The notes: generated by a model from the sequence alone, not told the origin. A stretch of DNA of 64,000 nt from Symsagittifera roscoffensis (GCF_963678635.1 NC_087063.1:79069617-79133616); one strand, 5' to 3'; positions 22,621 to 34,806 are shown, numbered from the stretch's first letter. Numbers and translations are program-made.

Positions 22621-23289
22621 CAGTTGAAATACCACAAAATATCAAATTCTACCTTGCAAAAGATGAAACCTCACCAGGATTAGAATGTAAGTACGCAGTC
22701 AAAACCTGACATAGATCAATCACAAATAAACAATCTACAACTTTTTGCACTATATTTAGATTATCAAAACAACCACTATGAAGTTGATTCACTACGTACA
22801 TCCACATTTAAGCCGATTCCATATTCACATTGGATCAAAAAGAATACACTGCAAAAACAATTTAAACAATAACCACATAAAAAGGACCCATTTCCTTTGA
22901 AAGAAAAAAAAAACTTAACTGAAACAAAACATTGATCAGGACCATCACCGAATGATTCAAAATATACGGTAAATCAAGTTTTTAACCTTCATGACCCACT
23001 TGACACAAAACCCCGATCAAAAATAGAAATAGAAAATATTTTTCTACCAACAACAGAATAAATTACACTAGAATTACTACACAAACACCAAAACCTTGAC
23101 CCAGTCATCAGACAACTGAAATCATGGCACAAATATGAAACCAAACCAACAAAAGCTGATACCACAGTCTTAGGAAATAAAACACTCCTTCGATATTTCA
23201 GAAAACTTGATAACACTACAATAAATGAAAACACAGTTCTTTTAGAATATCAAACACCTGATTTTAAAGTACCTTGTCTACCTTCAAGA
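22621..23289 (+). pseudogene. Pol linker between RNase H and integrase
   Basis: No intact ORF; short readable pieces in all three + frames are typical of the tether region of Ty3/gypsy pol. Nothing else is recognised. Confidence 0.4.
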
Positions 23290-24130
23290 ATGATGTTGAT
23301 AGTATTCAATACATCACATACACTAAATACTAGAGGACACTCAGGATCAGAAAATACATACTTTAATTTCATCCAAAAATTTTATTTCCCAAATGAACCA
23401 ATTTGGACTAAAGTATTATGCATTGATTGTATAATATGTCAATTAAGTAAGCCCTACCCGAGTCAAAAGCAAACTGCAGAAAAACAAGATTTGAAAGGAC
23501 AAAGTTTTCATTTCAATCATAGAATTTCATTTGACACAAAAGGACCAATTTCACCTTCCTCAGAAGGGAACTCATAAATAATGGTTATTGTTGATGCATT
23601 TACACACTAAGTAGCACTCAACCCAGTACCCCATTCTAATGCTTATTATGCATATACAACACTCTACGAACACTGTATAGCTAAATTCGGATTACCCGGA
23701 ATACTAGTCACAGACAATGGCACTGAATTCATTAATACTGAAATCATTACATTATGTTACTTAAATAGTTTTAATTACAAACCACGTACATCTCATGCAT
23801 TTTGGACAAATGGATTAGTCGAAGGTTTAAACCGTTCATCACAAGAATACATTAGATGCATCATTAACGGAAATGATACACGATATACCAAATGGTCAAC
23901 AGACATAGAATTATTTCCTTTATCTTATAATTCACAAATTACAACAACACTAGGAATGTCACTGTACGAAATGGTTTTTAACTAAAAACCACGAAAACCA
24001 ATTAAGTTCACAGCAAACGCTCACAAAAATGCACAAGGTTATTGTCAACCAAACAAAGACTCAATATGTTACAATTTACCACTACATACTCATTATGAAG
24101 ACCCCTTTCATCGACCACAAATTTGAAAAT
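23290..24130 (+). pseudogene. Integrase of the 21 kb element (few stops, DDE present)
   Basis: The zinc-binding part is in the 23290-23577 ORF: His in LNTRGHSGSENTYF and a C-x2-C in CIDCIICQ. The catalytic core continues in the same frame past a TAA at 23575: first Asp in HRISFDTKGPISPSSEGN, second in ILVTDNGTEFIN (about 23703-23738), and Glu in TNGLVEGLNRSS (about 23810-23845). So D, D and E are all present, unlike in the element at 44-51 kb, but stops (23575, about 23608 and later) prevent translation as one protein. Confidence 0.7.
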
Positions 24131-24239
24131 TAGCTTGCGACACACATACCGAATGGATTTTAAATAGAGGCAAAAACACAATGAAATTTACCAAAAAGTA
24201 ACGAAGAAATTGTTATAGAGGCGAAACATAAATAATCAA

Positions 24240-24763
24240 ATCAAATCACGCTTTACACCAGCAACAGATTTAAAAATCGGAACATTTGTTTTAATTAGAA
24301 ACTTTAGAACACAAAAAGGAATTTCTAAAAAATTGCAACCACTCCGAAAAGGACCATTTCAAATAATTGATAAACCCACTGATGTAACATACAAAGTTAC
24401 TGACTCAAGTAAAAAGGACATCGTTCAATATCGAAACAATTTATTACCTTACTATTTAAAAGAATATGCATTCCGAGAATTAACTCAATTATATTCTTTC
24501 ACATGTTTAAAACTTGTTCAAAAATACAGATATGGAACAAAATCAAAACACTGACAATACAAGAATCCAAAATCATCGCAACAAAAAAATGCAGCCCCCC
24601 AAACATCTCAAACATCAGAAACAACAACACCTCAAAAAAAAATGACAGAAAAGATTTTACCACAGGATCAACAACAAAAAATCTGAACATAAAAAGTAAT
24701 CACGACTTAGGATTCAGCCACGAAAAAATTACAAAACATTCATTGCACAAACTAAAATATTAA
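24240..24763 (+). pseudogene. C-terminal pol tail of the 21 kb element
   Basis: 24333-24554 reads MQPLRKGPFQIIDKPTDV and so on, the 'L-x-P-x-x-x-GPF-x-I' motif usual after gypsy integrase cores, then 'NNLLPYYLKEY'. It is followed in another frame (24503-24763) by Lys/Asn-rich sequence. It marks the end of pol. Confidence 0.6.
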
Positions 24764-25706
24764 AGAAAATTGAATTTCAAAAACAACTTTAATTTTAATC
24801 AATATCCAGATTCTTTTTAACCTATTTGATATCTCACATTTTCGTTATAACAGGCCGAAATTACGTTTGAACAATTCTAGTTCAAAATCAGCCAATAGAA
24901 TTTCCTCATATTCATCACCTTATTGATTCCAACACAACTTTATTAGCCGATAGATATTAATCTCCAGGCATATCTATTACTATAACTCTAAGACCTCCAG
25001 GCCAAAATTAAGCAACCTGCTATAAATTTACAACTAAAACAAACACTACTTCAGTATTACAACCCTCCCCTGTCAAATAATACAAAGATCGACAAAATTT
25101 TCCCAACCCAGACCTCAAAAACCCATCCAATCAAAAATAGCTAATTAGCCTAAAGAGCAAAAGACACATGATCACTTAGCCTAAAGTTCAAATATTTCCA
25201 AGAGACACCGAATCATTTAATATGTACAAAAGACCATGAAGACCTCCCGAACACCATAAAATAACCCCTTAACAAACTTTGACAAAACTCAAACCATTTG
25301 TCATAAAATCCATAAATAATCCGACCACACTTGAATTTAGCCCCAAAAACTTTAAAAAAATTTGGCGAAACGAATCATTTGTTAAATTCTTTTCTCCATA
25401 ACAGTCAACAACTTCAAACAAACAATTTGATCTTAAATTTTCTATAATATTTTTTGCAACCTTTTTTAATTTTCTATTCCTTATTCGAAATATATTTCCA
25501 ACTTTCAAAATCCTTGATCACCTCCACAGGTAGGATAATTTTAAATCTATTTAAATGTTTCGAACCATCTTTAGTAGAACTGATAGTTTTTACTATTCAT
25601 AAGTTTTTTTTTACACTTTTAACATCCCTGATCAAGACATTGTGCAAAGGTATAAAAAAAAGCAATCATCACATTCGCGTTAGGAACCATTCTTTAATTC
25701 TTTTCA

Positions 25707-26237
25707 TTGAAGAATACTATAGCAAACATTGTCATCCCTACCAGAAACACTTTAACTTCCATCAACAACTCCAATAAGTCAAACCTAACCAACAATTTTT
25801 CCCCTAAACTTTGCAACAAATCTTTACGCCAGATACCAAGAACAATCATCCACAAATACCGCCCTACGATTAGATTGGAATACATTATACCACATCCCCC
25901 ATTAATTGGACAACATCAAGAAAGTACTAGACCTCACAATTGGGCACTAACTAGACTACAATATAAACAAGACATTCACAAAGATCTTCAAGAACATTAC
26001 ATCCAAATACTTCAACAAAATAGTCTCACACTAAAATTTGAAATTACAGTAAGACTTAGCAACATTGTTCAACACCCCTTTCCTCTAAGCCCACCAGACA
26101 TAGAAGCTCAATCATTACCTTCCCCATTTATAACAACTGAAGTCATATATAATTACGATAGATATACCAAAAAGACAATTGGATATATAAATTTTTATAA
26201 CCCATATTCAGGATTATCATACACATGTATATTTTAA
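25707..26237 (+). CDS. Unrecognised ORF, left copy of duplicated env-proximal segment
   Basis: 176 codons, polar, with the pair-wise conserved part in its second half (shared with 28430-28708). That two diverged copies keep this stretch open suggests it was once coding, probably the N-terminal part or a precursor segment of the envelope reading frame. No domain is recognised. A hydrophobic stretch upstream in another frame (about 25690-25730, LILFIEEYY) may belong to the same decayed frame as a signal sequence. Confidence 0.4.
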   Translation: MKNTIANIVIPTRNTLTSINNSNKSNLTNNFSPKLCNKSLRQIPRTIIHKYRPTIRLEYIIPHPPLIGQHQESTRPHNWALTRLQYKQDIHKDLQEHYIQILQQNSLTLKFEITVRLSNIVQHPFPLSPPDIEAQSLPSPFITTEVIYNYDRYTKKTIGYINFYNPYSGLSYTCIF

Positions 26238-28429
26238 AAATTTTCACAAATCAACACCTTCTTTTTCTCATTTTTTCCGAAAAAATTCAAAATCCATCTC
26301 TTTGAACAGGATCTCAGGATTTACTAGTAGCACTATGATTGTGAAGAGAACGAACACAAACAAAAAAAAAACATTTCAAAAACTAAGAAAAAATAGAAAA
26401 ACGATAGAAAAAATTCTACCACCGGATCAAAAAGAAAAATCTGAAAATAGATAATTATCATGATTTAGAAGTCAACCACGAAAAAATTAGAAAACATTCA
26501 TTCCACAATCTAAAATATTCAAAAAAATTGAATTTCAAAAACAATTTCAATTTTAATTATTATCCCCAATTTCTTTTTAATCATTTTGAACTTTCATATT
26601 TTCGTAATAACTTGCTGTAAAACACTTGAACATTTCTAGTTCAATATTAGCCAATAACAATCACTCTAAATCATGCCCTTATTTAGACCAAAACGATAAA
26701 TAATAATATAAATAATAATCTCCAGGCATAACTATAACTATAAGTTCAAGACCTTTAGGTCAAAAATTAGCAACCTGCTAAAGATTGACAACTAAAAAAA
26801 CACAATCTCAATAATACAACCCTCCCCTATCAAGTAAAACAAAGATCAACAACATTTTCCCAACCCAGACCTCAAAAACCCCCCAACCAAAAATATTAAA
26901 TTAACCTAAAGAACAAAAAACACATGATCATTTAGCCTAAAGTACAAATTTTTCTTGGATACCCCAACTATCCAATAAATCAAAACCAAACCAAGAAGAC
27001 CTCCCGAGCACCATAATATAACTCCTCAACAATATTTGACAAAATTCAACCCACTTGTCAAAAAATCAAAAATTAATCCGACCACAGTTGAATTTAGCCC
27101 CAAAAACTTGAAATAGATTCGACAGAAAGAATCATTTCTTAAATGCTTCTTTCCGCGACAGTCAATCAATTTAAACAGTTATCTTCAAACTTTTTTAATC
27201 AATTTTCTAACCTTCTTAAATTTTTTATAATATTTTTAGCAGATACTTTTGGAACTTTAATAATTCTTTTAATAATCTTTTGCAGTATTTTTCAAAATTT
27301 TCTTTTCCCTATTCGAAATTTTTGTCCAACTTTCCAAAACCCTTGATTACCTCCACAGGTACGACATTTTAAAATCTGTTTAAATGATTCGAACCATATT
27401 CAGTAGAACTGATATTTTTTACCTATTTACAATTTTTCTCACATTTTTAACATCCCTCATATTGACAATGTGCTAATGTAAAAAAATGCAATCATCCCAT
27501 TCACTTTAGCAACCATCCTTTTAATTCTTTTCATAGAAGAATACTATAGTAAACATAAATTTTCTTTTTAAAAAGTTAAAAACTCAAAATAACTTTTCAA
27601 AATTGCTTATAAACAACCACCACACCAGTCCCCAACAACAACCTCCCACGAAAACACAACAACACTAACAAATACCCAAAACGCCCAACTATCAACACGC
27701 ATTTCTTTTCAAGACAATCCATATACTTTTGAAGAAACACACGCACGATTATCTAAACCATTAGAACCAGTTATCTGCCCCGCACCTTTGAGCGAACCAA
27801 AATACGAACCGACATATAATCTATACCCCACGCTGCAACAAGATGTTAATATTGTAAGACATATTAGTCAGAATCAAAATACACTTGAAATAAATAGACA
27901 AATTATACATCCAAGATGAAACAGAAATTTTCAAACCCCCAGAGTTCACTTTAATGTACCTCAATCACCCATATAAACTCCCTCAGAACTTTTCAGTAGC
28001 ACATTACCAGATACTCCCCCACTTGCTTTACAACGAAACACTTCAAATATTCCATCAGATTATTTAGGTTCAACTCCCACATCAGAACAAATTCGAGAAA
28101 ATCCTTTTAATCCCCCAGAAACCACTTAACGCCTACTATATTAGGCAACACACTCCTACACTCAAGGTGAACCCAATATAGTAAACGAACCAATAGATAT
28201 TTCATCTGATACAACACTATCAACATTGTTAGAAACACTTTCTCTTCTATCAACACCTTCGATCAGTCAAATATCACCAACACTTTTTCCCCTAAATTTT
28301 CCTACAAAACACGACGCCAGATATTAAGAACAATCATCCACTAACACCCCTCTACGACTAGATTGGAATACATTTGTAGCACCTCTACCATTATATGATC
28401 AACACCAAGAAAGTAGTAGACTCCACAAT

Positions 28430-28708
28430 TTGGCACTAATTAGACTACAATATAGACAAAATATCCACAAAGATATTCAAGAACATAACATTCAAATACT
28501 CCAACAAAATAGTCTCACACTCATATTCGAAAATACAGTCAGACTAAAAAACATTGTTCAACACCCGCTTCCGTTAGCCGCACCAAATATAACAGCTCAA
28601 TTTTCACCTCCCCCGTTTATAACAACTGAAAAAATATATAAATACGATAGATATACCAAAAAGACTATTGGCTATATAACTTTTTATAACACATATTCAG
28701 GATTGTAA
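28430..28708 (+). CDS. Unrecognised ORF, right copy of duplicated env-proximal segment
   Basis: 92 codons, clearly homologous to the 3' half of 25707-26237. It ends at TAA just before the envelope-like ectodomain starts, and in its best alignment this is a recent stop. It probably belongs to the envelope reading frame. Confidence 0.4.
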   Translation: MALIRLQYRQNIHKDIQEHNIQILQQNSLTLIFENTVRLKNIVQHPLPLAAPNITAQFSPPPFITTEKIYKYDRYTKKTIGYITFYNTYSGL

Positions 28709-28769
28709 TGCACATGTATATTCTAAAGATATTTACATATCAACACCTTCTTTTTCTAATTTGTTCCGA

Positions 28770-30830
28770 ACAAAATCACAACCCATCTCCTCGCACAGAA
28801 CCTCAGGGTTTATTAGTAACACACTACGACTGTGGAGAAAATGAATAAAAAACACTACAAAAAAACGCCATAACTCGAGTAACACAATGTGAATCCGAAC
28901 CACAAGCTATAGAAACCACAAACATCATAGCTGCGTTGTACTCAAAAGCCCGAGCAACAACACTTACAGGTTATAAATTCACAGCGACATTTTCTGAAAA
29001 GAAAGTGCACTGTTCACAAGTCTCGAATGGAAATAAAAATGGACTAGACCATGAATCTTTCTACCAAAGTAACATTGAAATATTAATACGCCTCAGTCCT
29101 CAAGATTGTAAAAATGAACTAAAAAGACTGAATCTTACAAAAATTCCAGGCACAAAGAGGAAACTTGTAAATTTTCAAGTTTTTCCAGACTCAGCACACC
29201 AAGCCGAACTTGAAAACACAAAGGCCATATACGCTTAGATACAAAATTTCCCTTTCAAGGAGGACACAGAAGACTAAAATATGATCTTCACGATAAACAT
29301 TGGATACCCCGCATTGGAATAAACAAGCCTTCAAACTGCAAAGCAGACACAAAAAATAAAGGATATCAGGAAATAATGTTTTTTGATTGGAAAATACAAC
29401 TTCAAAAATACAATTGACACATGATTTAAAAGATGATACAATACTTTACCAAGGAATAAGAATCCCTTGCAAAAACGACCAAGGATTTTAGATCCCACAA
29501 CACGCACACAAGCGACTATTGTATGGTTTCCCGAAGAAACCTGTAAAATTTTTCAAGTAGCAAAAATACACGCAAGAATGATAAAATTTCACCAAAAATG
29601 TTTTATCGAATCAATCCCATTTGAAAACGTCAACCCTGACCAACTTCGACAAACAAATCTTAAATTCAGAAACATACACAATATAGAGAATAAATTAACA
29701 CGTTTCCAAATATACCCAGAAAAAGAATTTGCATGTAAATATAAAAAACCACTATACAAAACACAACATTCAGAAATTCTTGTCAAATATAACAACGGTT
29801 TCGACATGAATACAAGAAAACTAATACAACACTCAATGGCAACACATCACTCATATACTGACTAGAATTCATACGTTTCGGCACAAATTCAGAAGAATGC
29901 AGAAAGAATCGGTGGAAAATTGAAACCACAAGATACAGAAAGTACACGCCTACAGAAACTATCACTTATAAACAGCACATAATTTGGCGCAATCCATTAT
30001 GACATACACATAGACATTAAATTATATTACACAATAAGTAGAATTTTTCAAGAAAAGTCCTTATCAGAACTAGAAACCTATCACCAACTGTGTGAACTCG
30101 AAAAAACACAGACTTTACAATCACTAGCACTAGCAGTACTAAAAACACAGAATGCAGAATATTTATTATCCGGAAATAGATCAAAATTCCTTGATTATGA
30201 AGCAAACATTTTATGATTTTATACTTGCACCAAAAAAGTATCACCTTTATATGTTTTTGAAGATAAAAAATGTTTTAAAAGAATCCCAAAATTCTATGAA
30301 AATGAAGTACGTTTTGTCAATACACTGTCCCGAAGAACAAATTTTTGAGATGCAATCTTCCATAGGGATCAGATGACAGCCATAATGTTCTACAATTAAA
30401 TCCCGACGAAAACAAATACTATCTACTTACACCATATCCATCACTAATGCAACCATTAAAAAAGTTTTTACCCGAAAGTATTAGAGCTATTGCCCGCAAT
30501 CGAAATATCGATAGATATATACTCAAAATCATACATACAACATCACATTCGTACACAGCAACTTCAGGAACTACTTATAAAAAAGGACACCATACAACGA
30601 CAATCAATAAATCAAAATTTGCGAAAACTTGCAGAAACTGCAGGCTTTTCAGACATTTACGCACAAGATTACAGCGGCTACTTTAAAGATATGAAAGACT
30701 ACATATATTTAAATGCCGAAATGCATAGACCACAAGGTATATCACCAATAAATTTTTTTAGCTTTGTATCTTTGAAAAACGAAATTCTTGCCTTTCTAGG
30801 ATGGCCCTTCTACATCTTAGAAAGATTGAC
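28770..30830 (+). pseudogene. Envelope-like glycoprotein region (possibly class III), broken
   Basis: Open pieces at 28936-29238, 29467-29865 and 30490-30840, plus unannotated pieces between, are separated by several stops and frame changes. The order of features is an early Tyr-Asp-Cys motif and spaced cysteines (about 28830-29120), a long middle region, a later segment with alternating Cys and aromatic residues (about 30080-30350), and then a charged helical part. By eye this order recalls the gB/chuvirus-type class III fusion glycoproteins reported in some retroelements. That is an inference from pattern only. A membrane-anchored protein of the virion is the expected role. It is not functional as it stands. 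Confidence 0.4.
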
Positions 30831-30843
30831 TATATTATAAGCA

Positions 30844-31185
30844 ATGTTTATTTTTATTGGATTCCTTTTCTCTCTAACAAAAGGAATCTATAACACATGC
30901 ACAATACACACACAATTAAACCGACAAGCAAGCGTAGCACGTATACTTTCTGCAGGCTTTTTTGGAATTTTTTCTACGTCCATAAACAAAATACTTTTTC
31001 ACGCACAAATAAAAGAATACAATACAAAAATATCTACAAAACCAAACACATTTGACGAATCACAAAACAAAACAAACGTATCACACACAGCAGCACAATT
31101 ACCAAATTTACATCACAACCATCCATTATCATTAGTATCACGAAATTTTCGAAATTTAGCACTATACTACAAGTTCAATACCTAA
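30844..31185 (+). CDS. C-terminal membrane segment and tail of the envelope-like region
   Basis: 113 codons directly after the stop of the preceding ORF (30840). It begins with a hydrophobic segment (MFIFIGFLFSLTKGIY), has a second moderately apolar, Gly-containing stretch near residues 37-55 (ILSAGFFGIFST), and then a polar tail. Its position and make-up suit a transmembrane anchor plus cytoplasmic tail of the glycoprotein, split off by a single stop. Confidence 0.45.
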   Translation: MFIFIGFLFSLTKGIYNTCTIHTQLNRQASVARILSAGFFGIFSTSINKILFHAQIKEYNTKISTKPNTFDESQNKTNVSHTAAQLPNLHHNHPLSLVSRNFRNLALYYKFNT

Positions 31186-31314
31186 TTATATACAAAGCCG
31201 CATTCACCATATAGTAGCACCACAATCTCAAAATGATGATACATATGAACAAATAATCGAACAGCCCCATACCACTACTTTTCAATCTCAAAATAGTCAT
31301 TTTTTAGGCCCACG

Positions 31315-31599
31315 ATGAGCCGACAAATTGGATCCCTTCACCGTTCAAATTCCCATCCAGCCAAATTCCAAAACTCAATTCCCATCATCCCACTTTTTGC
31401 TTTCCCGCCACCTGATTCACTTCATATTAACACATCATCCAGCATGGATTTTGATGCTAAGTCAGATATCAAAGCTTTTCATACAATTTCCCAATTTGAA
31501 AACTCCGACTTAGAAACCCCTGATGAATTCGCAGATTCCGAACCCAGTCCCTCGACCTTTTCCCAACCCAGCCCCTCTACTTTTCTCAAACCCCTTTAG
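31315..31599 (+). CDS. Ser/Pro-rich ORF after env
   Basis: 94 codons starting MSRQIGSLHRSNSHPAKFQN, with a repeated Ser-Pro-Ser-Thr-Phe motif (EPSPSTFSQPSPSTF) near the end. No family is recognised. It may be the disordered N-terminal part of an extra element-encoded protein whose continuation is broken. Confidence 0.35.
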   Translation: MSRQIGSLHRSNSHPAKFQNSIPIIPLFAFPPPDSLHINTSSSMDFDAKSDIKAFHTISQFENSDLETPDEFADSEPSPSTFSQPSPSTFLKPL

Positions 31600-32981
31600 A
31601 CCCATTCACTCCCAAACCCAAAGTGAATCCTTCTCTACCCGCTCTCATATTTCCCAAGTGATACCAACCTACTCTTTTTTCACAGATTAACGTTCCACAA
31701 AAAAATCCCCTGATAATACACAAAAATCTAATGAACTAAACAATCTAATAACATTCCAACAACAAGTCCAACATCCTCAAACTTTAACTACTCACCAGTT
31801 ATCATTAACCATAACCTCATCAAACCCACCAGCTCCCACACCTTCTTCAGATCACACCCTATCTTTAGCTCAAGCATCCACATCAACGCAATCATCATCC
31901 AGTACTAACCGTGCTTACAGAACCTTCAAACGAAAATTCCCCAATCACCCGTTCTCCTCCAAACTCGGAACCGCCCGCGAATATATAAATCACCCAAAAC
32001 ATACCAACACAACCAAATACCCCCAAGTAAACTTAACCTGTTTTCCTCAGTACACATATAACCACTCCGAACCTAACCCTGAACCCCACAATTTTGTAGA
32101 TGAACCCGTAATAATTCCTACACTCCATTGGAAAATCTATTATAATCTTCCATAGGGATCAGATGACAGCCATAATGTTCTACAATTAAATCCCGACGAA
32201 AACAAATACTATCTACTTACACCATATCCATCACTAATGCAACCATTAGAAAAGTTTTTACCCGAAAGTATTAGAGCTATTGCCCGCAACCGAAATATCG
32301 ATCTACAATCGATAGATATATACTCAAAATCATACATACAACATCACATTCGTACACAGCAACTTCAGGAACTACTTATAAAAAAGGACACCATTCAACG
32401 ACAATCAATAAATCAAAATTTGCGAAAACTTGCAGAAACTGCAGGCTTTTCAGACATTTAACTACTCACCAGTTATCATCAATCATAACATCACCAAACC
32501 CACCAACTCCCACACCTTCTTAAGATTACACCCAAGCTCAAGCATCCACATCAACGCAATCATCATCCAGTACTAACCGTGCTTACAGAACCTTCAAACA
32601 AAAATTCCCCAATCACCCGTTCCCCTCCAAACTCGGAACCGCCCGCGAATATATAAATCACCCAAAACATACCAACACAACCAAATACCCCCAAGTAACC
32701 TTAACCTGTTTTCTTCAGTACACATATAACCACTCCGAACCTAACCCTGAACCCCACAATTTTGTAGATGAACACGTATTAATTCCTACACTCCATTGGA
32801 CATTCTATTACAATTTCACAAGTCCACTTGCTTTACCACTCCTTAACACAATAAAAGACATCGAAAGAAACAAAATGAGCTATTTAGACTAACTACAGCA
32901 CTAATCCCTCGACAGTTTACGCAAATAGGATACAAAAAATTACTAAAAACATCCACCGCACCCCGAGCTAAAGATTATTCT

Positions 32982-33317
32982 ATGAAATACTACGACCACA
33001 ATATTATCAGACCTAACCAAGATCAATTCCTAGACAACGATCAATTCGCTAGCCCACAATCAACTGAAAAATTCTTTAATCAAACACCTTTCCTATTCAC
33101 ACTTAGCATACTATATAAAAAACACGATCATATCATTTCAGAAGCACTTTCTGACATTCAAGCTTACGAATCACTTTATGAGAAATTTGAAAACTTTTCA
33201 CTAACTTTCCACTTCCTCGCTCCCAAAAAATGTGATTTGCATTGTTCACACGACATCATGGTAAGAACTAAACAGACACACTTACGCTTATTATCGATTC
33301 ATACAAAATCACTTTAA
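32982..33317 (+). CDS. Unknown ORF near the 3' end of the 21 kb element
   Basis: 111 codons with no repeat content. Aromatic- and His-rich middle (KFENFSLTFHFLAPKKCDLH) with two close cysteines. There is no resemblance I can name. It lies in frame-shift relation to the next ORF (33485). It could be part of a second surface protein. Confidence 0.35.
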   Translation: MKYYDHNIIRPNQDQFLDNDQFASPQSTEKFFNQTPFLFTLSILYKKHDHIISEALSDIQAYESLYEKFENFSLTFHFLAPKKCDLHCSHDIMVRTKQTHLRLLSIHTKSL

Positions 33318-33484
33318 TCTACATACACCATCAGGACAGCCCCACCATCGATATCAATTTACTAACTTCGTATAATAAGTTAAAATTTTTTAACTTTACC
33401 TCACCGTTTTTTCTTAATTTCACAAATTGTTTTAGAAACACTAATTTTCAAGGCGTCCTTCGTAATTATGACCCCATCACGCAA

Positions 33485-33811
33485 ATGTATATTTTCTGTC
33501 CATTCGCCAAGATCTTCAACACGGAAGAATGCCGACCCCTCGTTGTCCCGCATGAATATATTCAACCTATCGAAGTACCCATTTTAGAATTCATCCACAA
33601 CACTAAATATAATCATAAGCTTTTCAATTTAGTCCAAAACCCACCTTATGAATTTTCAATTGGCACCAAAGAACTAAACACCATCAAAGCACTTGAATTG
33701 CTTTGGCCTCTGCTACAAATTAAAATCATCATTTGCATATTAGCAAAACTACTAACCACATCTGATGTCATCCACGAAGTTTTTCCTCATGGCTTCTTTC
33801 CCGACGAATAA
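33485..33811 (+). CDS. Unknown ORF with apolar segment, last ORF of the 21 kb element
   Basis: 108 codons from ATG. The frame is open further upstream to about 33383 (FNFTSPFFLNFTNCF), adding two N-glycosylation sequons. Cysteines occur in FCPFAK and TEECRP, and there is an apolar stretch (LLWPLLQIKIIICILAKLL) near residues 72-90 that could span a membrane. Sequons, cysteines and a C-terminal hydrophobic segment suggest a small membrane glycoprotein, distinct from the main env. It ends at TAA 33809-33811. Confidence 0.4.
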   Translation: MYIFCPFAKIFNTEECRPLVVPHEYIQPIEVPILEFIHNTKYNHKLFNLVQNPPYEFSIGTKELNTIKALELLWPLLQIKIIICILAKLLTTSDVIHEVFPHGFFPDE

Positions 33812-33881
33812 GTAAACTTGAATTGAATAAATTAAAACTAACAAATTCGAAAAACAACTAGCCTTTTTTATTAACTTTTTT

Positions 33882-34806
33882 CTTTAGTCTTCAGAGCACA
33901 ATCATCTACAAACAAGAAAAACCAAATAAAAATTCGAAACTCTTTTGTACATTATAAACTTTAAAATTTTATTAATAAACAGCATTAAATGATGCAGTAA
34001 AATTTTCTTACCCACAGTAGTGAATTAATCTATAAATTCTTTTCCCCAATGTAGTAAATCTAAATACAAGAAAAATCGATTAATAACTTCAATCCCCACA
34101 AAGCAGTAAAATTAGAAATTCAAGTGTTGAATTTATATAAAAGAGAGCAGTACTAACTTTTCAACGAAGCTTCTTTCTATTCACTCGCACAAGAGTTCTA
34201 TCCAAACTCGCACAGCTCGCCCACGACGAATTGTTTGAAAAAAAGAATTTCAAGCTTTAATTTTCACTAACAACAACTCAAACAAGCGATAACAAATTTC
34301 AATTTCTCTTTTAACCCGGTTGGAAAAGAACTATATAATAATGCCAACTAAACAACGCAGCTTACCAAACACCATAAACCACAAACTAACATTATGACTA
34401 AGAAAGAAAACCCACGGTACCCAAACCAGATTAAACCAGCTTAGGAACTGGATAATTTATTCTTTTGAAGACTATTGACAAGTCTAAAAAAGAAATCGTA
34501 AAACACCAAAAAGTCGAAAGACAAACCCAAACCAAACAATTTGATTTTTAAGAAAAGAACACAGACAGTTCTCCGCCGAACAAGAAAGAACAATCATAAC
34601 AAGCCATTTGGAAATCAGATTGATTTCGTTGGCGGTCACAGTCATTGTTGAATGAATAAAATCATATCGACCAATCCAGCTTCCTGGAGCTTCCTTCTTC
34701 AAGAACGGAACAAGAAATGATGCTCGCCAAATACCAACGATCATCATTCATCCGTCATTACAGATAGAATACGAAAGATTAAAAAAATCTGCAAACCCCT
34801 GATGGG
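33882..34806 (+). other. 3' untranslated region of the 21 kb element
   Basis: No supported ORF. The sequence before the 3' LTR reads caaacccctgatggg; the expected polypurine tract is short (gatggg). Minus-strand ORF 34484-34747 has no support. Confidence 0.5.

Larger units (their letters stand above)
24640..28860 (+). repeat. Direct duplication at the start of the env region
   Basis: About 24640-26390 is repeated at about 26396-28860. Matching landmarks include 'ttgaatttcaaaaacaa' (24775 / 26530), 'caggcataNctataactata' (24965 / 26725), 'gatagatataccaaaaagac' (26158 / 28648) and 'caacaccttctttttct' (26250 / 28742). The right copy holds about 730 bp extra (roughly 27560-28290). The ORFs 25707-26237 and 28430-28708 are the two copies of one coding segment (ALTRLQYKQDIHKDLQEHYI versus ALIRLQYRQNIHKDIQEHNI). 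Confidence 0.8.
31200..33880 (+). other. Unexplained post-env coding remnants with internal duplication
   Basis: This stretch lies between the envelope-like region and the 3' LTR and includes ORFs 31315-31599, 32982-33317 and 33485-33811. The block 31776-32110 is repeated at 32458-32800. Wedged between the two copies is a roughly 305-bp second copy (32147-32461) of env sequence from 30356-30661. The Pro/Ser/Thr-rich first part and the later Cys- and Asn-containing parts suggest one or two extra proteins. The usual Ty3/gypsy layout has nothing here. Confidence 0.6.
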
